From assembly GCA_965237725.1 (NCBI GenBank), contig OZ250151.1, positions 2,914,001-2,978,000 of the forward strand: 64,000 bases of DNA. The letters run 5' to 3'. The notes under the pieces are model-generated. The model saw only the letters and a list, made by a program, of their open reading frames with translations. It ran no database searches and was not told where the DNA came from. The position numbers and the translations under genes are program-made. Below, piece by piece: positions 1-7,966 of the stretch (positions are counted from its first letter, which is position 1; each line of letters starts with the position of its first letter). Source of the stretch: G965237725 sp965237725 (GTDB taxonomy: Bacteria > Pseudomonadota > Gammaproteobacteria > Arenicellales > Poriferihabitantaceae).

Positions 1-2
1 AT

Positions 3-143
3 ATTGAGATGGTGAAGCTTTTAATTCAGTACGATGCAGATATTAGTGTTCTTCTACCAAGTGGCTATACATTAGAGAAATATCTTAAAGATTCAGGTCA
101 CAAAGAAATTTTGAAGTTAGTCGAAAAGAAGAAAAGCACCTAA
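3..143 (+). CDS. Ankyrin-repeat protein, C-terminal end (partial)
   Basis: The reading frame is open from the window edge and ends at TAA 141-143, giving 46 residues. It shows the ankyrin spacing E-M-V-K-L-L-I-Q-Y-D-A-D-I, a helix pair followed by a loop, and a lysine-rich tail. Ankyrin repeats mediate protein-protein contacts, so no specific role can be given from this end alone. It converges on the TRAP transporter gene that follows on the other strand. The rest of the gene lies outside the window. Confidence 0.6.
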   Translation: MEMVKLLIQYDADISVLLPSGYTLEKYLKDSGHKEILKLVEKKKST

Positions 144-232
144 TTACCAAATTCAATTATATAAAATTGAAACTAAATGTCAGTACCCTTTAATCGATAT
201 TCCCGTACGCGTGAGAGCGTAACCGATTTGTA

Positions 233-826
233 TTACTTGATAATGATTTCCGGGCCCATCATCAGCGTCGGTAGGAAAGTAGAAATCTGCGGGATATAGG
301 TCACCATAATAAGGAAGATAAATAAAATACCCATCCAGGGCAGGGCTGCACGTACAACGCTCATCACCGACATCTGCGCAATACCAGCAGTTACGAAAAG
401 GTTGAGGCCAACCGGCGGGGTGATCATGCCGATTTCCATGTTAACGACCATGATTATACCTAGATGAATTGGATCAATCCCAAGCTCCATAGCTATTGGA
501 AATACCAACGGGGCGACAATAATTAACAACCCTGAGGGCTCCATAAACTGACCACCAATTAGTAGCAATAAATTGACCATAACCAGAAACATGATTACGC
601 CAAAACCGGCAGATAGCATGATTTCGGTGATCATCTGTGGAATGCGTTCTTCGGTTAATACGTGCTTCAAGATTAAGGCGTTGGCGATAATAAACATCAG
701 TATTATCGTTAAGCGGCCAGCCTCAAGTAGCGCGCTTTTGGTGTCCTTATGCCATAGTACGCTGATGGTGCGCCATATGACATTGCCACACTTGCCTTCG
801 CTGAAAGGGCCAATGTCTCTATACAC
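233..826 (-). pseudogene. dctM: TRAP transporter large permease, 3' part, cut off by an IS110 insertion
   Basis: C-terminal part of a DctM-type large membrane subunit, which normally forms the sodium-driven solute channel of a TRAP transporter. Native sequence resumes at VYRDIGPF just after the insertion. It then runs through hydrophobic segments with family motifs such as FIIANALILKHVLT and the glycine/proline segment ITPPVGLNLFV, ending at TAA 233-235. An apparent ATG further upstream (to 931) lies inside the insertion sequence and is not the real start. The other half is at 2377-3141, and the codon phase of the halves matches if the insertion is removed between 826 and 2377. The C-terminal piece has no start of its own, so the permease is very probably non-functional. 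Confidence 0.85.
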
Positions 827-828
827 AA

Positions 829-834
829 TATAGT
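829..834 (+). promoter_or_regulatory. -10 half of a promoter formed when the IS110 element circularises
   Basis: TATAGT lies two bases inside the left end. In the integrated state it has no good -35 box upstream in dctM. If the right end (to 2376) is joined to the left end (from 827), the TTGACC at 2355-2360 comes to lie 18 bases upstream. That gives a near-consensus sigma70 promoter pointing into the bridge RNA. Junction promoters are known for circular intermediates of this family. Confidence 0.6.
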
Positions 835-865
835 CCTTCCGTCCCCCTCTCTGTAATACTTCATA

Positions 866-1050
866 CATCTGACAGGTATCTGTCAGAGAGAGCGGGACAT
901 GCGCCTGCAGGCTACGAATATCTATACTCAAACATAAGATGTTTGCGGCTTTAGTTTCGAGCCCGCAGGTGCGCTTGCATTCGTCAACGAATACTCAGGG
1001 TCTGCCGCGGTGTCGGCTCATCTATATTGCTTTCGCAGAACGCAAGCACG
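866..1050 (+). ncRNA. Candidate IS110 bridge RNA in the left end
   Basis: The non-coding left end folds in the arrangement known for bridge RNAs. There is a 5' hairpin CTGACAG/CTGTCAG (869-875 with 880-886). Stem I pairs 901-908 with 965-972 and encloses a target loop (909-964) that holds a hairpin 929-935/939-945. Stem II pairs GCTTGC 973-978 with GCAAGC 1042-1047 and encloses a donor loop. TCTATAC at 921-927 equals the left target flank 818-824. CTCAGGG at 994-1000 equals the element's right end 2367-2373. CTATATTG at 1022-1029 is the reverse complement of the left end 826-833. GGCTTT at 947-952 can pair with the right target GAAGTT at 2377-2382, using wobble pairs. Transcript ends are not known. 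Confidence 0.75.
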
Positions 1051-1089
1051 CATATCCCTGTTGATAATGTAACACTGCGGAGGAATTTC

Positions 1090-2358
1090 ATGAATAGCGG
1101 AGATCAAAAATATTTTACTGCCTACATCGGTATCGATTGGGCAGACAGGAAGCACGATATGTGTATACAGTCCAGCAAGACTGGAATCAGGGAGTTCGAT
1201 CAGATACCCCATCAACCCGATGAACTTGATCAATGGGCCCAGTCATTGATGAGACGTTTTGGTGCGCCGATGGCGGTTGCTGTGGAACTGTCGAAGGGGC
1301 CGATCATCTCTGCCCTACAGAAACACGATTGCTTTGTGATCTTCCCGGTTAATCCGTCAACCCTGGCCAGGTACCGAGAAGCATTTACACCCAGTCGTGC
1401 CAAGGACGATCCCACTGACGCCGAACTCGCCCTTGATCTGATCATCAAACACCCAGAACGTTTTAAACCGCTCAACCCACAAAGTGCGCAGATGCGTGCC
1501 CTGGCGTCTTTAGTTGAACAACGCCGACGCCTGGTCAATGATCGGGTCCGGACCACCAATCGGTTGCGTAATACACTCAAACAATACTATCCCCAACCCC
1601 TTGAATGGTTTGATCGTATAGATACGGTGCTTTTTTGTGACTTCATTACCCGTTGGCCGACCCTGCTTAAGGTCAAACGGGCCCGTCGAACAACACTGAC
1701 AACTTTCTTCCACCAACACAGTATGCGATTCAGTCAACTCCTTGACAATAGAGTCGAAGCGATTAAGACGGCAACACCCTTGACCCTGGATGAGGGTATC
1801 ATCGGCCCGCATCGACTACAGGCCATCGTATGGGTGGAGATGCTGCGTGTTACATTGAATGCGATTAAGCAGTATGACAAAGCCATTGCCGAACTGGCTC
1901 CCCAGCATCCTGACTATGCTTTATTCGATGCGCTCCCGGGTGCCGGGCCTTCATTGGCCCCGAGACTGCTTGTGGCCTTTGGCGAGCAGCGGGATCGATT
2001 TAACAGCGCGAGTGAGTTGCAGCGATATGCCGGCATTGCTCCGGTTACAGAGCGCAGTGGCAAAAAACACTGGGTACACTGGCGCTGGCAATGTTCGTCC
2101 TTCCTGCGACAGACCTTTGTCGAATGGGCTGCGCAGACCATTAACAAATCATACTGGGCTGGGGCTTACTATCGTCAACAGCGTGGTAAAGGGGCGACTT
2201 ACCAGGCGGCTGTTCGGGCATTAGCGTTTAAGTGGATTCGTATCCTGTATCGATGCTGGCAAAACCACACACCGTATAATGAATCTACTTATCTTAATGC
2301 ATTAAAAAAAAGAGGATCTCCTTTGCTCGTGCATTATCCTGATACAATAAACCCTTGA
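1090..2358 (+). CDS. IS110-family transposase (DEDD recombinase)
   Basis: A 422-residue recombinase that moves the element by RNA-guided recombination. The start is set at ATG 1090 because GGAGG at 1079-1083 lies at good spacing; an upstream in-frame ATG at 1027 lies inside the bridge RNA and lacks such a site. The N-terminal DEDD RuvC-like domain begins YIGIDWADRKHD and continues to the conserved PTDAELALDL. A coiled linker follows, and the C-terminal Transposase_20 domain shows LPGAGPSLAPRLL, the ELQRYAGIAP block and WVHWRWQCSSFLRQTF with its conserved serine. The length is normal and the frame intact, so the element may be active. Family known; activity inferred. Confidence 0.92.
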   Translation: MNSGDQKYFTAYIGIDWADRKHDMCIQSSKTGIREFDQIPHQPDELDQWAQSLMRRFGAPMAVAVELSKGPIISALQKHDCFVIFPVNPSTLARYREAFTPSRAKDDPTDAELALDLIIKHPERFKPLNPQSAQMRALASLVEQRRRLVNDRVRTTNRLRNTLKQYYPQPLEWFDRIDTVLFCDFITRWPTLLKVKRARRTTLTTFFHQHSMRFSQLLDNRVEAIKTATPLTLDEGIIGPHRLQAIVWVEMLRVTLNAIKQYDKAIAELAPQHPDYALFDALPGAGPSLAPRLLVAFGEQRDRFNSASELQRYAGIAPVTERSGKKHWVHWRWQCSSFLRQTFVEWAAQTINKSYWAGAYYRQQRGKGATYQAAVRALAFKWIRILYRCWQNHTPYNESTYLNALKKRGSPLLVHYPDTINP

Positions 2359-2360
2359 CC
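2355..2360 (+). promoter_or_regulatory. -35 half of the circle-junction promoter
   Basis: TTGACC overlaps the transposase stop codon (TGA 2356-2358) and lies close to the right end of the element. Read across the predicted circle junction it pairs with TATAGT at 829-834 at 18-base spacing. In the integrated form it would point into dctM antisense and lacks a matching -10. Confidence 0.55.
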
Positions 2361-2376
2361 GAGCGCCTCAGGGCGT

Positions 2377-3141
2377 GAAGTTGGAGATCAAAAAGGCGTA
2401 TACAGCGGCGACGGCAGCGGCTTCTGTTGGTGTAAACAGGCCCCCATAGATGCCGCCCAAAATGATGACGATGAGCAGCAGGCCCCATATCGCTTCATGT
2501 GCTGAAGCCAATACTTCTCGCCATCCCTGAAAGGGCTCTGCTGGAAGTTTTTTAATACGCGCGGCGATATAAATGCCGACCATTAACATGCCCCCTGCAA
2601 CCAGCCCGGGAATGACGCCTGCGAGAAACATTCGACCGACAGAGACATCCGTTGCCGCTGAATAAACCACCATCACAATGGAAGGCGGAATGAGAATACC
2701 TAGGGTGCCGGCATTGCAAACAACTCCTGCGGCAAATTCTTTGTCATAACCAATCTCTCGCATGCCAGCTATAACAATGGAGCCGATTGCAACCACGGTT
2801 GCCGGAGAAGAACCTGAAAGGGCTGCAAACATCATACAGGCAAATACCGAGGCAATAGCCAGTCCGCCACTAACGTGCCCTATGATAGCGACTGCGAAAC
2901 GAATAATACGGCGCGCCACGCCACCGGTAGACATAAATACCGATGCGAGAATAAAGAACGGGATTGCCAGCAGAGTGTAATGCCCCTCAAATGCAGAGAA
3001 GAGGGTTTGTGCAACTGTTGCCATTGAGCCATCGGCGTAAATGATTAGGAACAGGCTACTAGATAGACCAAGTGAAACTGCGATAGGCACCCCGATCAGC
3101 AAAAACCCAATCATCATCGCAAATAAGAAGATGACCGACAT
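2377..3141 (-). pseudogene. dctM: TRAP transporter large permease, 5' part, interrupted by IS110
   Basis: N-terminal 255 codons of the DctM-type permease. Hydrophobic segments begin at the start (IFLFAMMIGFLLIGVPIAVS). Family signatures include FSAFEGHYTLLAIPFFILAS, the SGSSPATVVAIGSI loop and GTLGILIPPSIVMVVYS. The reading continues GLFTPTEAAAVAAVYAFLISNF and then enters the insertion, where a TGA at 2368-2370 ends it after two foreign residues. It starts two bases after the stop of dctQ, so the three genes were one operon. Even if made, this truncated product lacks the second half of the transport domain. Confidence 0.88.
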
Positions 3142-3143
3142 GA

Positions 3144-3830
3144 TTATTCTTTTCTTTCTTTTGGTGGGGTTTTATCGACTACGGTATCGATAAGTGCGTC
3201 AACACGCTGTTCGGCCTCATGGCGGGTGATTACTGCGTTTTGCGCACCGCAAATGATGCGATAGCCAGCCTCCAAAAACCTAAAAGTAAGCAGTGCCGCC
3301 CCTAAAGGTAGAACAAAATACGGGATAAATTTCGGGATTTTTTCGTACTTCTCACCTTCATTGAACCATTGTGAAAGGAACTGCATTGAATTAGCCAGGG
3401 GAATGTCGTCGACTTCATACCAGGCGTTTTTCGTCATGAAGGGGTACCAGTAATCCCAGCACCCCTTTAGCAGTAATAGGCAATATGCCAGACAACAAAG
3501 GACCGAGATAATTGCCAGAATACGCCGGGTTCTAGGACCAACCGAGTTGATGACGATATCGACCCCCAGATGCAGTGAGTGTTTAACGCAGTAAGACATG
3601 CCCATTAGGACCAGCCATGCAAATAAGAATACGGTGGCTTCCAGTGCCCAGAGGATGTTTGTTTGAAACAGATAACGTGCGAGAACGTTGGCGAAAGTAA
3701 TGAGGGCCATTGCCCCTAGAAGGAGAGCAATTAGCGTCTCCTCAAGTTCGTCGATATACCTGGATAGACTAGTCATCTTACTTACTATCTGCCCGTTCCT
3801 AGATAATATCTGTTTACTCAAATCGCCCAT
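3144..3830 (-). CDS. dctQ: TRAP transporter small permease
   Basis: A 228-residue DctQ-type subunit that bridges the large permease and the substrate protein in the inner membrane. Four hydrophobic segments are visible: ETLIALLLGAMALITFANVLARYLF, LEATVFLFAWLVLMGMSY, ILAIISVLCCLAYCLLLL and FIPYFVLPLGAALLTFRFLEAGYR. The family hallmark FANVLARY...WALE is present. An extra loop of about 40 residues before the last segment and a charged C-terminal tail are somewhat unusual. It lies between dctP and dctM in the normal order. An internal Met at about residue 19 is an alternative start. The gene is intact, but its partner dctM is broken. Confidence 0.88.
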   Translation of the reverse strand: MGDLSKQILSRNGQIVSKMTSLSRYIDELEETLIALLLGAMALITFANVLARYLFQTNILWALEATVFLFAWLVLMGMSYCVKHSLHLGVDIVINSVGPRTRRILAIISVLCCLAYCLLLLKGCWDYWYPFMTKNAWYEVDDIPLANSMQFLSQWFNEGEKYEKIPKFIPYFVLPLGAALLTFRFLEAGYRIICGAQNAVITRHEAEQRVDALIDTVVDKTPPKERKE

Positions 3831-3919
3831 AGTTACGATTTAACCTGAATCGTAACCCCACATCGCTGTAAGGGCCGATTGGTTGGCATGCCGTTGATTA
3901 ATTACAAAACTGTTTAGTT

Positions 3920-4918
3920 CTAGTTTGAAGCAACAGCCGCATCAATGATGTCCTGCCCGATATCGACCGAGAACTGATCCCAAACAGGGCTGAGCGCATG
4001 GACCCAAGCCTGGCGTTGCTCGGTATTTAACACCCGGACTACGCCCCCAGCGTCGATGATCAGTTGTTTATTTTCTTCATTTACTGCTGTTGACTCTGCG
4101 TTACGCATTGTGGTGACTTCTTCCAATATGGTCGCCAATTGGTCACGTATATCAACCGGCAATCCGTCCCACCATTCAGTTGAAGTTACGACCAGGTAGT
4201 CGATAATGCCATGATTGGTTTCGGTTACCCCATCCTGTACTTCGAAAAACTTTTTACCATAGATATTTGACCAGGTATTTTCCTGGCCATCGATAACATT
4301 GGTTTGCAACCCTCCGTATACTTCCTTGAACGCCATTTTTTGCGGATTTGCACCAAGGGCTTCGAACTGGGCAACCAATACATCAGATGCCTGCACACGA
4401 AACTTGAGGTCTTTGGCATCTTCCGGTCTGATCAGGGGCGTGTTGGCAGACATCTGCTTCATACCGTTGTGCCAGAACGCGAGTCCTTGAAGACCCCGAT
4501 GCTTCATAGAGTCTTTTAATCTCTGGCCCGTTTCGGATTTTTGGAACTTGTCAACGGCATCGACGTTCCGGAATACGAAAGGCAAGTCAAAAATCCGAAA
4601 TTTCTTGGTGAATTTTTCAAATTTTGAGAGTGAAGGGGCCGCAATGTGTACATCACCGCGAAGCATTGCCTCAAGTACCTTATCGTCGTCGTATAAGCTT
4701 GAGTTAGGAAAAACTTCCATGCAGGCTCTTCCATTCATCTCTTCATTGATGCGACTTTCCAGCAAAGTAGCAGCAATACCCTTAGGGTGTTTGTCAGTAT
4801 TCGTTACATGGCTGAACTTGATAACAACTTCGCCGTCTTGACAGGCATCTGATGCTGAGAGAACCGATGTAAAATGTATCGTTAGTGCAGCTAACAACAA
4901 TAGTGCTTTTTTATTCAT
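3920..4918 (-). CDS. dctP: TRAP transporter periplasmic substrate-binding protein (DctP family)
   Basis: A 332-residue extracytoplasmic solute receptor for C4-dicarboxylates or related organic acids. A cleavable signal peptide (about 1-22, MNKKALLLLAALTIHFTSVLSA) precedes the mature protein. Family motifs include IKFSHVTNTDKHPKG near the N-terminus and the segment around LKFRVQASDVLVAQFEALGA, where the conserved arginine binds the substrate carboxylate. QTNVIDGQENTWSNI and HGIIDYLVV follow. It is the first gene of the dctP-dctQ-dctM operon. The exact substrate cannot be assigned. With dctM split by an insertion sequence, the receptor may be an orphan unless it works with another permease. Confidence 0.88.
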   Translation of the reverse strand: MNKKALLLLAALTIHFTSVLSASDACQDGEVVIKFSHVTNTDKHPKGIAATLLESRINEEMNGRACMEVFPNSSLYDDDKVLEAMLRGDVHIAAPSLSKFEKFTKKFRIFDLPFVFRNVDAVDKFQKSETGQRLKDSMKHRGLQGLAFWHNGMKQMSANTPLIRPEDAKDLKFRVQASDVLVAQFEALGANPQKMAFKEVYGGLQTNVIDGQENTWSNIYGKKFFEVQDGVTETNHGIIDYLVVTSTEWWDGLPVDIRDQLATILEEVTTMRNAESTAVNEENKQLIIDAGGVVRVLNTEQRQAWVHALSPVWDQFSVDIGQDIIDAAVASN

Positions 4919-5553
4919 GGAGCATTTTCTTGTAATGGAAATGAAGAATTTTGATATAGATCATGAGTTGACCAACAAGTTGAACTGGTGAAATTTAAAG
5001 TTGGCGCTTGGGGTCGATGCTTACACGATACTAACACTCCCAATAAAACTGGATCAATGTCAATTGTGTATACAAGAAAGTGACTAAAGGGGTCAGCAAC
5101 CCAAGGTGTTTCACTTGATATATGAATTCGCCCTGGACGCTTTAACGCATGTGTTACGTCGATCAGTTGAAATCGCAGCAATAAGCGGAAACTCAGAGTA
5201 GGTCGTTGAGCGTCTGCTTTCGAGAAGAATGGTTAGATTTTAGGTTGTTCTAAATTAGAATTACTTACCCCTGACACGGTGCTGACTACACCGCACCACG
5301 GTACTGAGGCAATCCAATTTCCTTAAAATCAACCCCTTACTAGCACCGCCACACGGTGACCTTATATAATTATACCAAGGGGTACCCGAAACAAGCACTA
5401 GCCAACAACTCAAGTATGCGAGTGAAACAGTAAAGAAGATTATCTAGAGATCGAATCAGTTTTGCATGAGTGTCGCGTCGATCCAGATGTATTAGAGGGC
5501 TGGATTCAACAAAAATGAGATTCCAAAGGAGTTAAATATTAGGCAGGGGCCGT
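4919..5553. other. Intergenic region without a convincing gene
   Basis: About 635 bp upstream of dctP, presumably containing its promoter. The only open frame of note overlaps the dctP start on the same strand and resembles no family. At 5430-5516 a short plus-strand frame reads NSKEDYLEIESVLHECRV followed by about a dozen residues to a TGA. It has no start codon and looks like the decayed tail of a gene. Nothing else is seen. Confidence 0.4.
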
Positions 5554-5802
5554 TTACACCTGATGACTCAAAAAGCCCCAAAATACAACGAATAGCAACC
5601 CTGCACCCACATAATAGAACCGTTTACTCTTAAAGTAGAATCCACAAAGCAATGCCCAACCACCCCATAGTGTTAAACCAATCTCCAAACCGGGGTCTGG
5701 CCCATAATCAATCTTAACAAGAAATATTGTCAATAACGCTGCAACTATTGCCGCAGGTATTAAAAATCCCACACCGATAAAAATTGTTTTTACTTTCGAC
5801 AT
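5554..5802 (-). CDS. Small membrane protein of unknown function
   Basis: 82 residues with about three hydrophobic segments: IFIGVGFLIPAAIVAALLTIFLV, LEIGLTLWGGWALLCGFYF and FYYVGAGLLFVVFWGFL. The short loops are charged. I do not recognise the family. It stands alone between the TRAP operon and tRNA-Ser, with no obvious operon partner. The amino-acid composition and membrane pattern suggest a real protein rather than a chance frame, but no function can be given. Confidence 0.5.
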   Translation of the reverse strand: MSKVKTIFIGVGFLIPAAIVAALLTIFLVKIDYGPDPGLEIGLTLWGGWALLCGFYFKSKRFYYVGAGLLFVVFWGFLSHQV

Positions 5803-6136
5803 CTAATCTTCCTAATCGTTGTCGTACCTCACCAATCAGAGCGAGACATTATATCAGCTAGCGGTTGATACATAGGCTTCGTAGCTGGAGATGCTCGAAT
5901 ACAGATGGGTGCTAGTAAATACAAGTCGCACCCCATGAGGGGTTCCCCATCCTTGAATGATCTCGGTATGTGGATAGTAAAAGGAGCATTTTAATGGGCT
6001 ATATCTAACAGATTGCTACCAGGTGATTAGCGTGCAAATACCTTTTGAATTAATACGCTGTCGTATATAGAAACGTATATAGAAATAAATATCAAACAAT
6101 AGTATCGTTATTAAACAAATAGATAGGATGGAATAT
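5803..6136. other. Intergenic region before tRNA-Ser
   Basis: About 330 bp in which I find no gene. A small hairpin CCCC-ATGA-GGGG occurs near 5932-5943. A good ribosome site at 5981-5986 leads only to a four-codon frame. Confidence 0.4.
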
Positions 6137-6224
6137 TGGCGGAGAGCGAGGGATTCGAACCCCCGGACCTGTTACAGTCAACGGTTTTCAAGACCGCCGC
6201 ATTCGACCACTCTGCCAGCTCTCC
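6137..6224 (-). tRNA. tRNA-Ser (anticodon UGA)
   Basis: On the minus strand the sequence starts GGAGAGCTGGCAGAGTGG and closes with the matching CTCTCC acceptor arm and an encoded CCA (6137-6139 in complement). The anticodon arm reads CGGTCTTGAAAACCG with anticodon TGA. The long variable arm (GTTGACTGTAACAGGTC) marks the class II form used for serine. The TpsiC arm GGGGGTTCGAATCCC is intact. Length is 88 nt. Confidence 0.95.
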
Positions 6225-6273
6225 ACATAAATCAAACTACTCTGCGATAATGATCGGTATCGCAATATCTTAC

Positions 6274-6353
6274 ATCGAATGCGGCTCTCCCGCCGCATTG
6301 TTCGTATCGTCCCTGATACGAATCCTTCGGACTCGTTACGCTCGCCATTCGAT
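6274..6353. repeat. Structured dispersed repeat, copy 1 (next to tRNA-Ser)
   Basis: 80 bp bounded by perfect 8-bp inverted repeats ATCGAATG (6274-6281) and CATTCGAT (6346-6353). Inside are a hairpin GCGGC/GCCGC (6281-6285 with 6292-6296) and a hairpin TTCGTATC/GATACGAA (6301-6308 with 6315-6322). The tail TCCTTCGGACTC folds back on the preceding bases. The core TTCGTATC to GGACTC recurs almost exactly at 21263-21296. No coding function is seen. Confidence 0.7.
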
Positions 6354-6502
6354 TAAATTAAATTGAAAATTGACGATTTATATGGGGCGCGATTATATCT
6401 GACAGATTGTATTGTTGCTATGATTTATAAACTGAATTTTATCCGTTGGAATCTAGCTCGGAATTTCTAATCAAAATTTCATAATTCTCGAAAAACCAAT
6501 TT

Positions 6503-7954
6503 ATGAACTGTGGGAAACTAGTTAGCTGGCGGCATTTGCCCTTTGTGATCTTGCTTATAGTGCAATGTGTCTATGCCATTACAATACTTTTTAATGGTTG
6601 GCCGGAGGTGCATTTTACCTTCGACAGCCCCGGATACATGAATTTTGATTTTACTTCTATAGATTCAATCTTTTCCCAAAAAAGAACCTTTGGTTATCCG
6701 TTATTTCTGCAGGGAGTTGAGAGCATTTTTGGGGATTATGAGTATTTACCTAAAATTCAATTGATGCTTTATCAAATTTCGGTGGTTGTGTTGTTCTTGA
6801 CCATAGTACGGTTTTGTGCGACGAGGTGGATAGCTTTGGTCTTTTGCCTACCTCTTGTCATCGCAATCCTGCCAGCAATCTATATGTCAGACGTTGCGAC
6901 AGAATCCCTGGGCGCCACTGTATTATTGTTTTCCATCGCCATGTTCTTGCGATTTTTGACTAAAAAAACCATGCTAAACATGGTTGGTCTGCTGGTTGTT
7001 GTCTATTTAAGTTATCAGATTAAACCAGCTAATGTTTTTATTATGGTGTTGTTTCCAGCCGTGGCAACTATCTATCTTGCCTATAGTGGATTGACTATTA
7101 TTCAGTTCAGAAAGACGTTGTTGATACTGGTGGCGATTTGTTTTTTACCCTATTTGGCGAATTCAGCCTATCGCTACCATAAGTTTGATAGTTTCAGTCA
7201 TGTCTCGTTTGTGGGTGCAAATCTGATTGCAGTTGTGACGCCATTGATCAACGAAGCTAATCTGCAAAAATTACAGGAAAAAAATAAGGCACTAGCCGAG
7301 GATATATTCGAAGAACGGACTAAAAGAAACATGGTGCCATATCCGAATTTCTCTTCTGTTGAGGTCATCACAAATCAGAGAATTGAAGCCCAACGAACTA
7401 AAGTCAGGCTCCGGGAAGATGGCACAATAGAGTCGAGACTACTAAAATGGTATGCAGAGCATGATCTAAGCAACTGGTTTTTGGCAATACCTATCGCTAT
7501 TAAACATGGCCATCGTGATCAATCGCAATTTAATTGGGTGAAGGTAGATCAGCTACTGGCTGAATTGTCTAAAGACATTATTAAACTGGAGCCACGGGCT
7601 TATCTTGAATGGATTAGCCTTGGACATATTGCTGGTGCTTACAGAACCATTACTGGGTTAAAATTTCTAAAGTATGAGCTGGCCATTTTGATGATAATTC
7701 TTACGCTGGTAATTTTTAAACGTCGGGTGAAAGAATCTCTTGAAAGTATATCTGCTGAAATAATGGTTTTGGTGTCGCTACCCATCGCAAGTTATTTATT
7801 TGCAACATCCATAATATTGATTTCTCAACCCCCAAGGTTTCGATATATATTTAGCGCCAGTCTGTTGCTCGAAAGTTGCGTTGCGGTGTGCATCGGATTG
7901 CTTGTGGCACCTTATGTTCGAAAAATCTGCAAGTATCAAAAGTTTAAGCCATAG
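6503..7954 (+). CDS. Polytopic membrane protein, possibly a GT-C-type glycosyltransferase
   Basis: 483 residues with roughly ten transmembrane segments. The first (about 11-31) is followed by a loop with acidic FTFDSPGYMNFDF. A large hydrophilic domain spans about residues 245-390, and further membrane segments close the protein. That layout, with an acidic motif in the first outer loop, is seen in GT-C enzymes that transfer sugars from lipid carriers, but no diagnostic motif is clear. pgeF begins 12 bases downstream on the same strand, so the two may be cotranscribed, although no functional link is evident. Could equally be an uncharacterised membrane protein. The start ATG is preceded by only a weak ribosome site. 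Confidence 0.55.
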   Translation: MNCGKLVSWRHLPFVILLIVQCVYAITILFNGWPEVHFTFDSPGYMNFDFTSIDSIFSQKRTFGYPLFLQGVESIFGDYEYLPKIQLMLYQISVVVLFLTIVRFCATRWIALVFCLPLVIAILPAIYMSDVATESLGATVLLFSIAMFLRFLTKKTMLNMVGLLVVVYLSYQIKPANVFIMVLFPAVATIYLAYSGLTIIQFRKTLLILVAICFLPYLANSAYRYHKFDSFSHVSFVGANLIAVVTPLINEANLQKLQEKNKALAEDIFEERTKRNMVPYPNFSSVEVITNQRIEAQRTKVRLREDGTIESRLLKWYAEHDLSNWFLAIPIAIKHGHRDQSQFNWVKVDQLLAELSKDIIKLEPRAYLEWISLGHIAGAYRTITGLKFLKYELAILMIILTLVIFKRRVKESLESISAEIMVLVSLPIASYLFATSIILISQPPRFRYIFSASLLLESCVAVCIGLLVAPYVRKICKYQKFKP

Positions 7955-7966
7955 GCGATTTCAACT

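Larger units (their letters stand above)
827..2376 (+). mobile_element. IS110-family insertion sequence within dctM
   Basis: A single transposase gene (1090-2358) has about 260 bp of non-coding left end and only about 18 bp after the stop. This asymmetry is typical of the IS110 group, where the bridge RNA lies in the left end. The borders are inferred from where dctM stops and resumes in frame: codon CAC at 824-826 on the left and GAA at 2377-2379 on the right. Removing 827-2376 rejoins ...ISNF with VYRDIG..., a normal TRAP permease sequence. There are no long terminal inverted repeats and no target duplication, again as expected. Borders could shift by a couple of bases because of the core dinucleotide. 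Confidence 0.85.

Noticed and set aside
827..931. N-terminal extension of the dctM 3' fragment reading through the IS110 left end
   Set aside because: These codons lie in the insertion sequence and bear no similarity to TRAP permeases; the ATG is accidental.
4915..5181. 88-codon minus-strand frame upstream of dctP
   Set aside because: It overlaps the dctP start on the same strand, shows no signal, domain or ribosome site, and looks like a chance frame.
6136..6366. Plus-strand frame over tRNA-Ser and the repeat
   Set aside because: It is the antisense of the tRNA and of a structured repeat.
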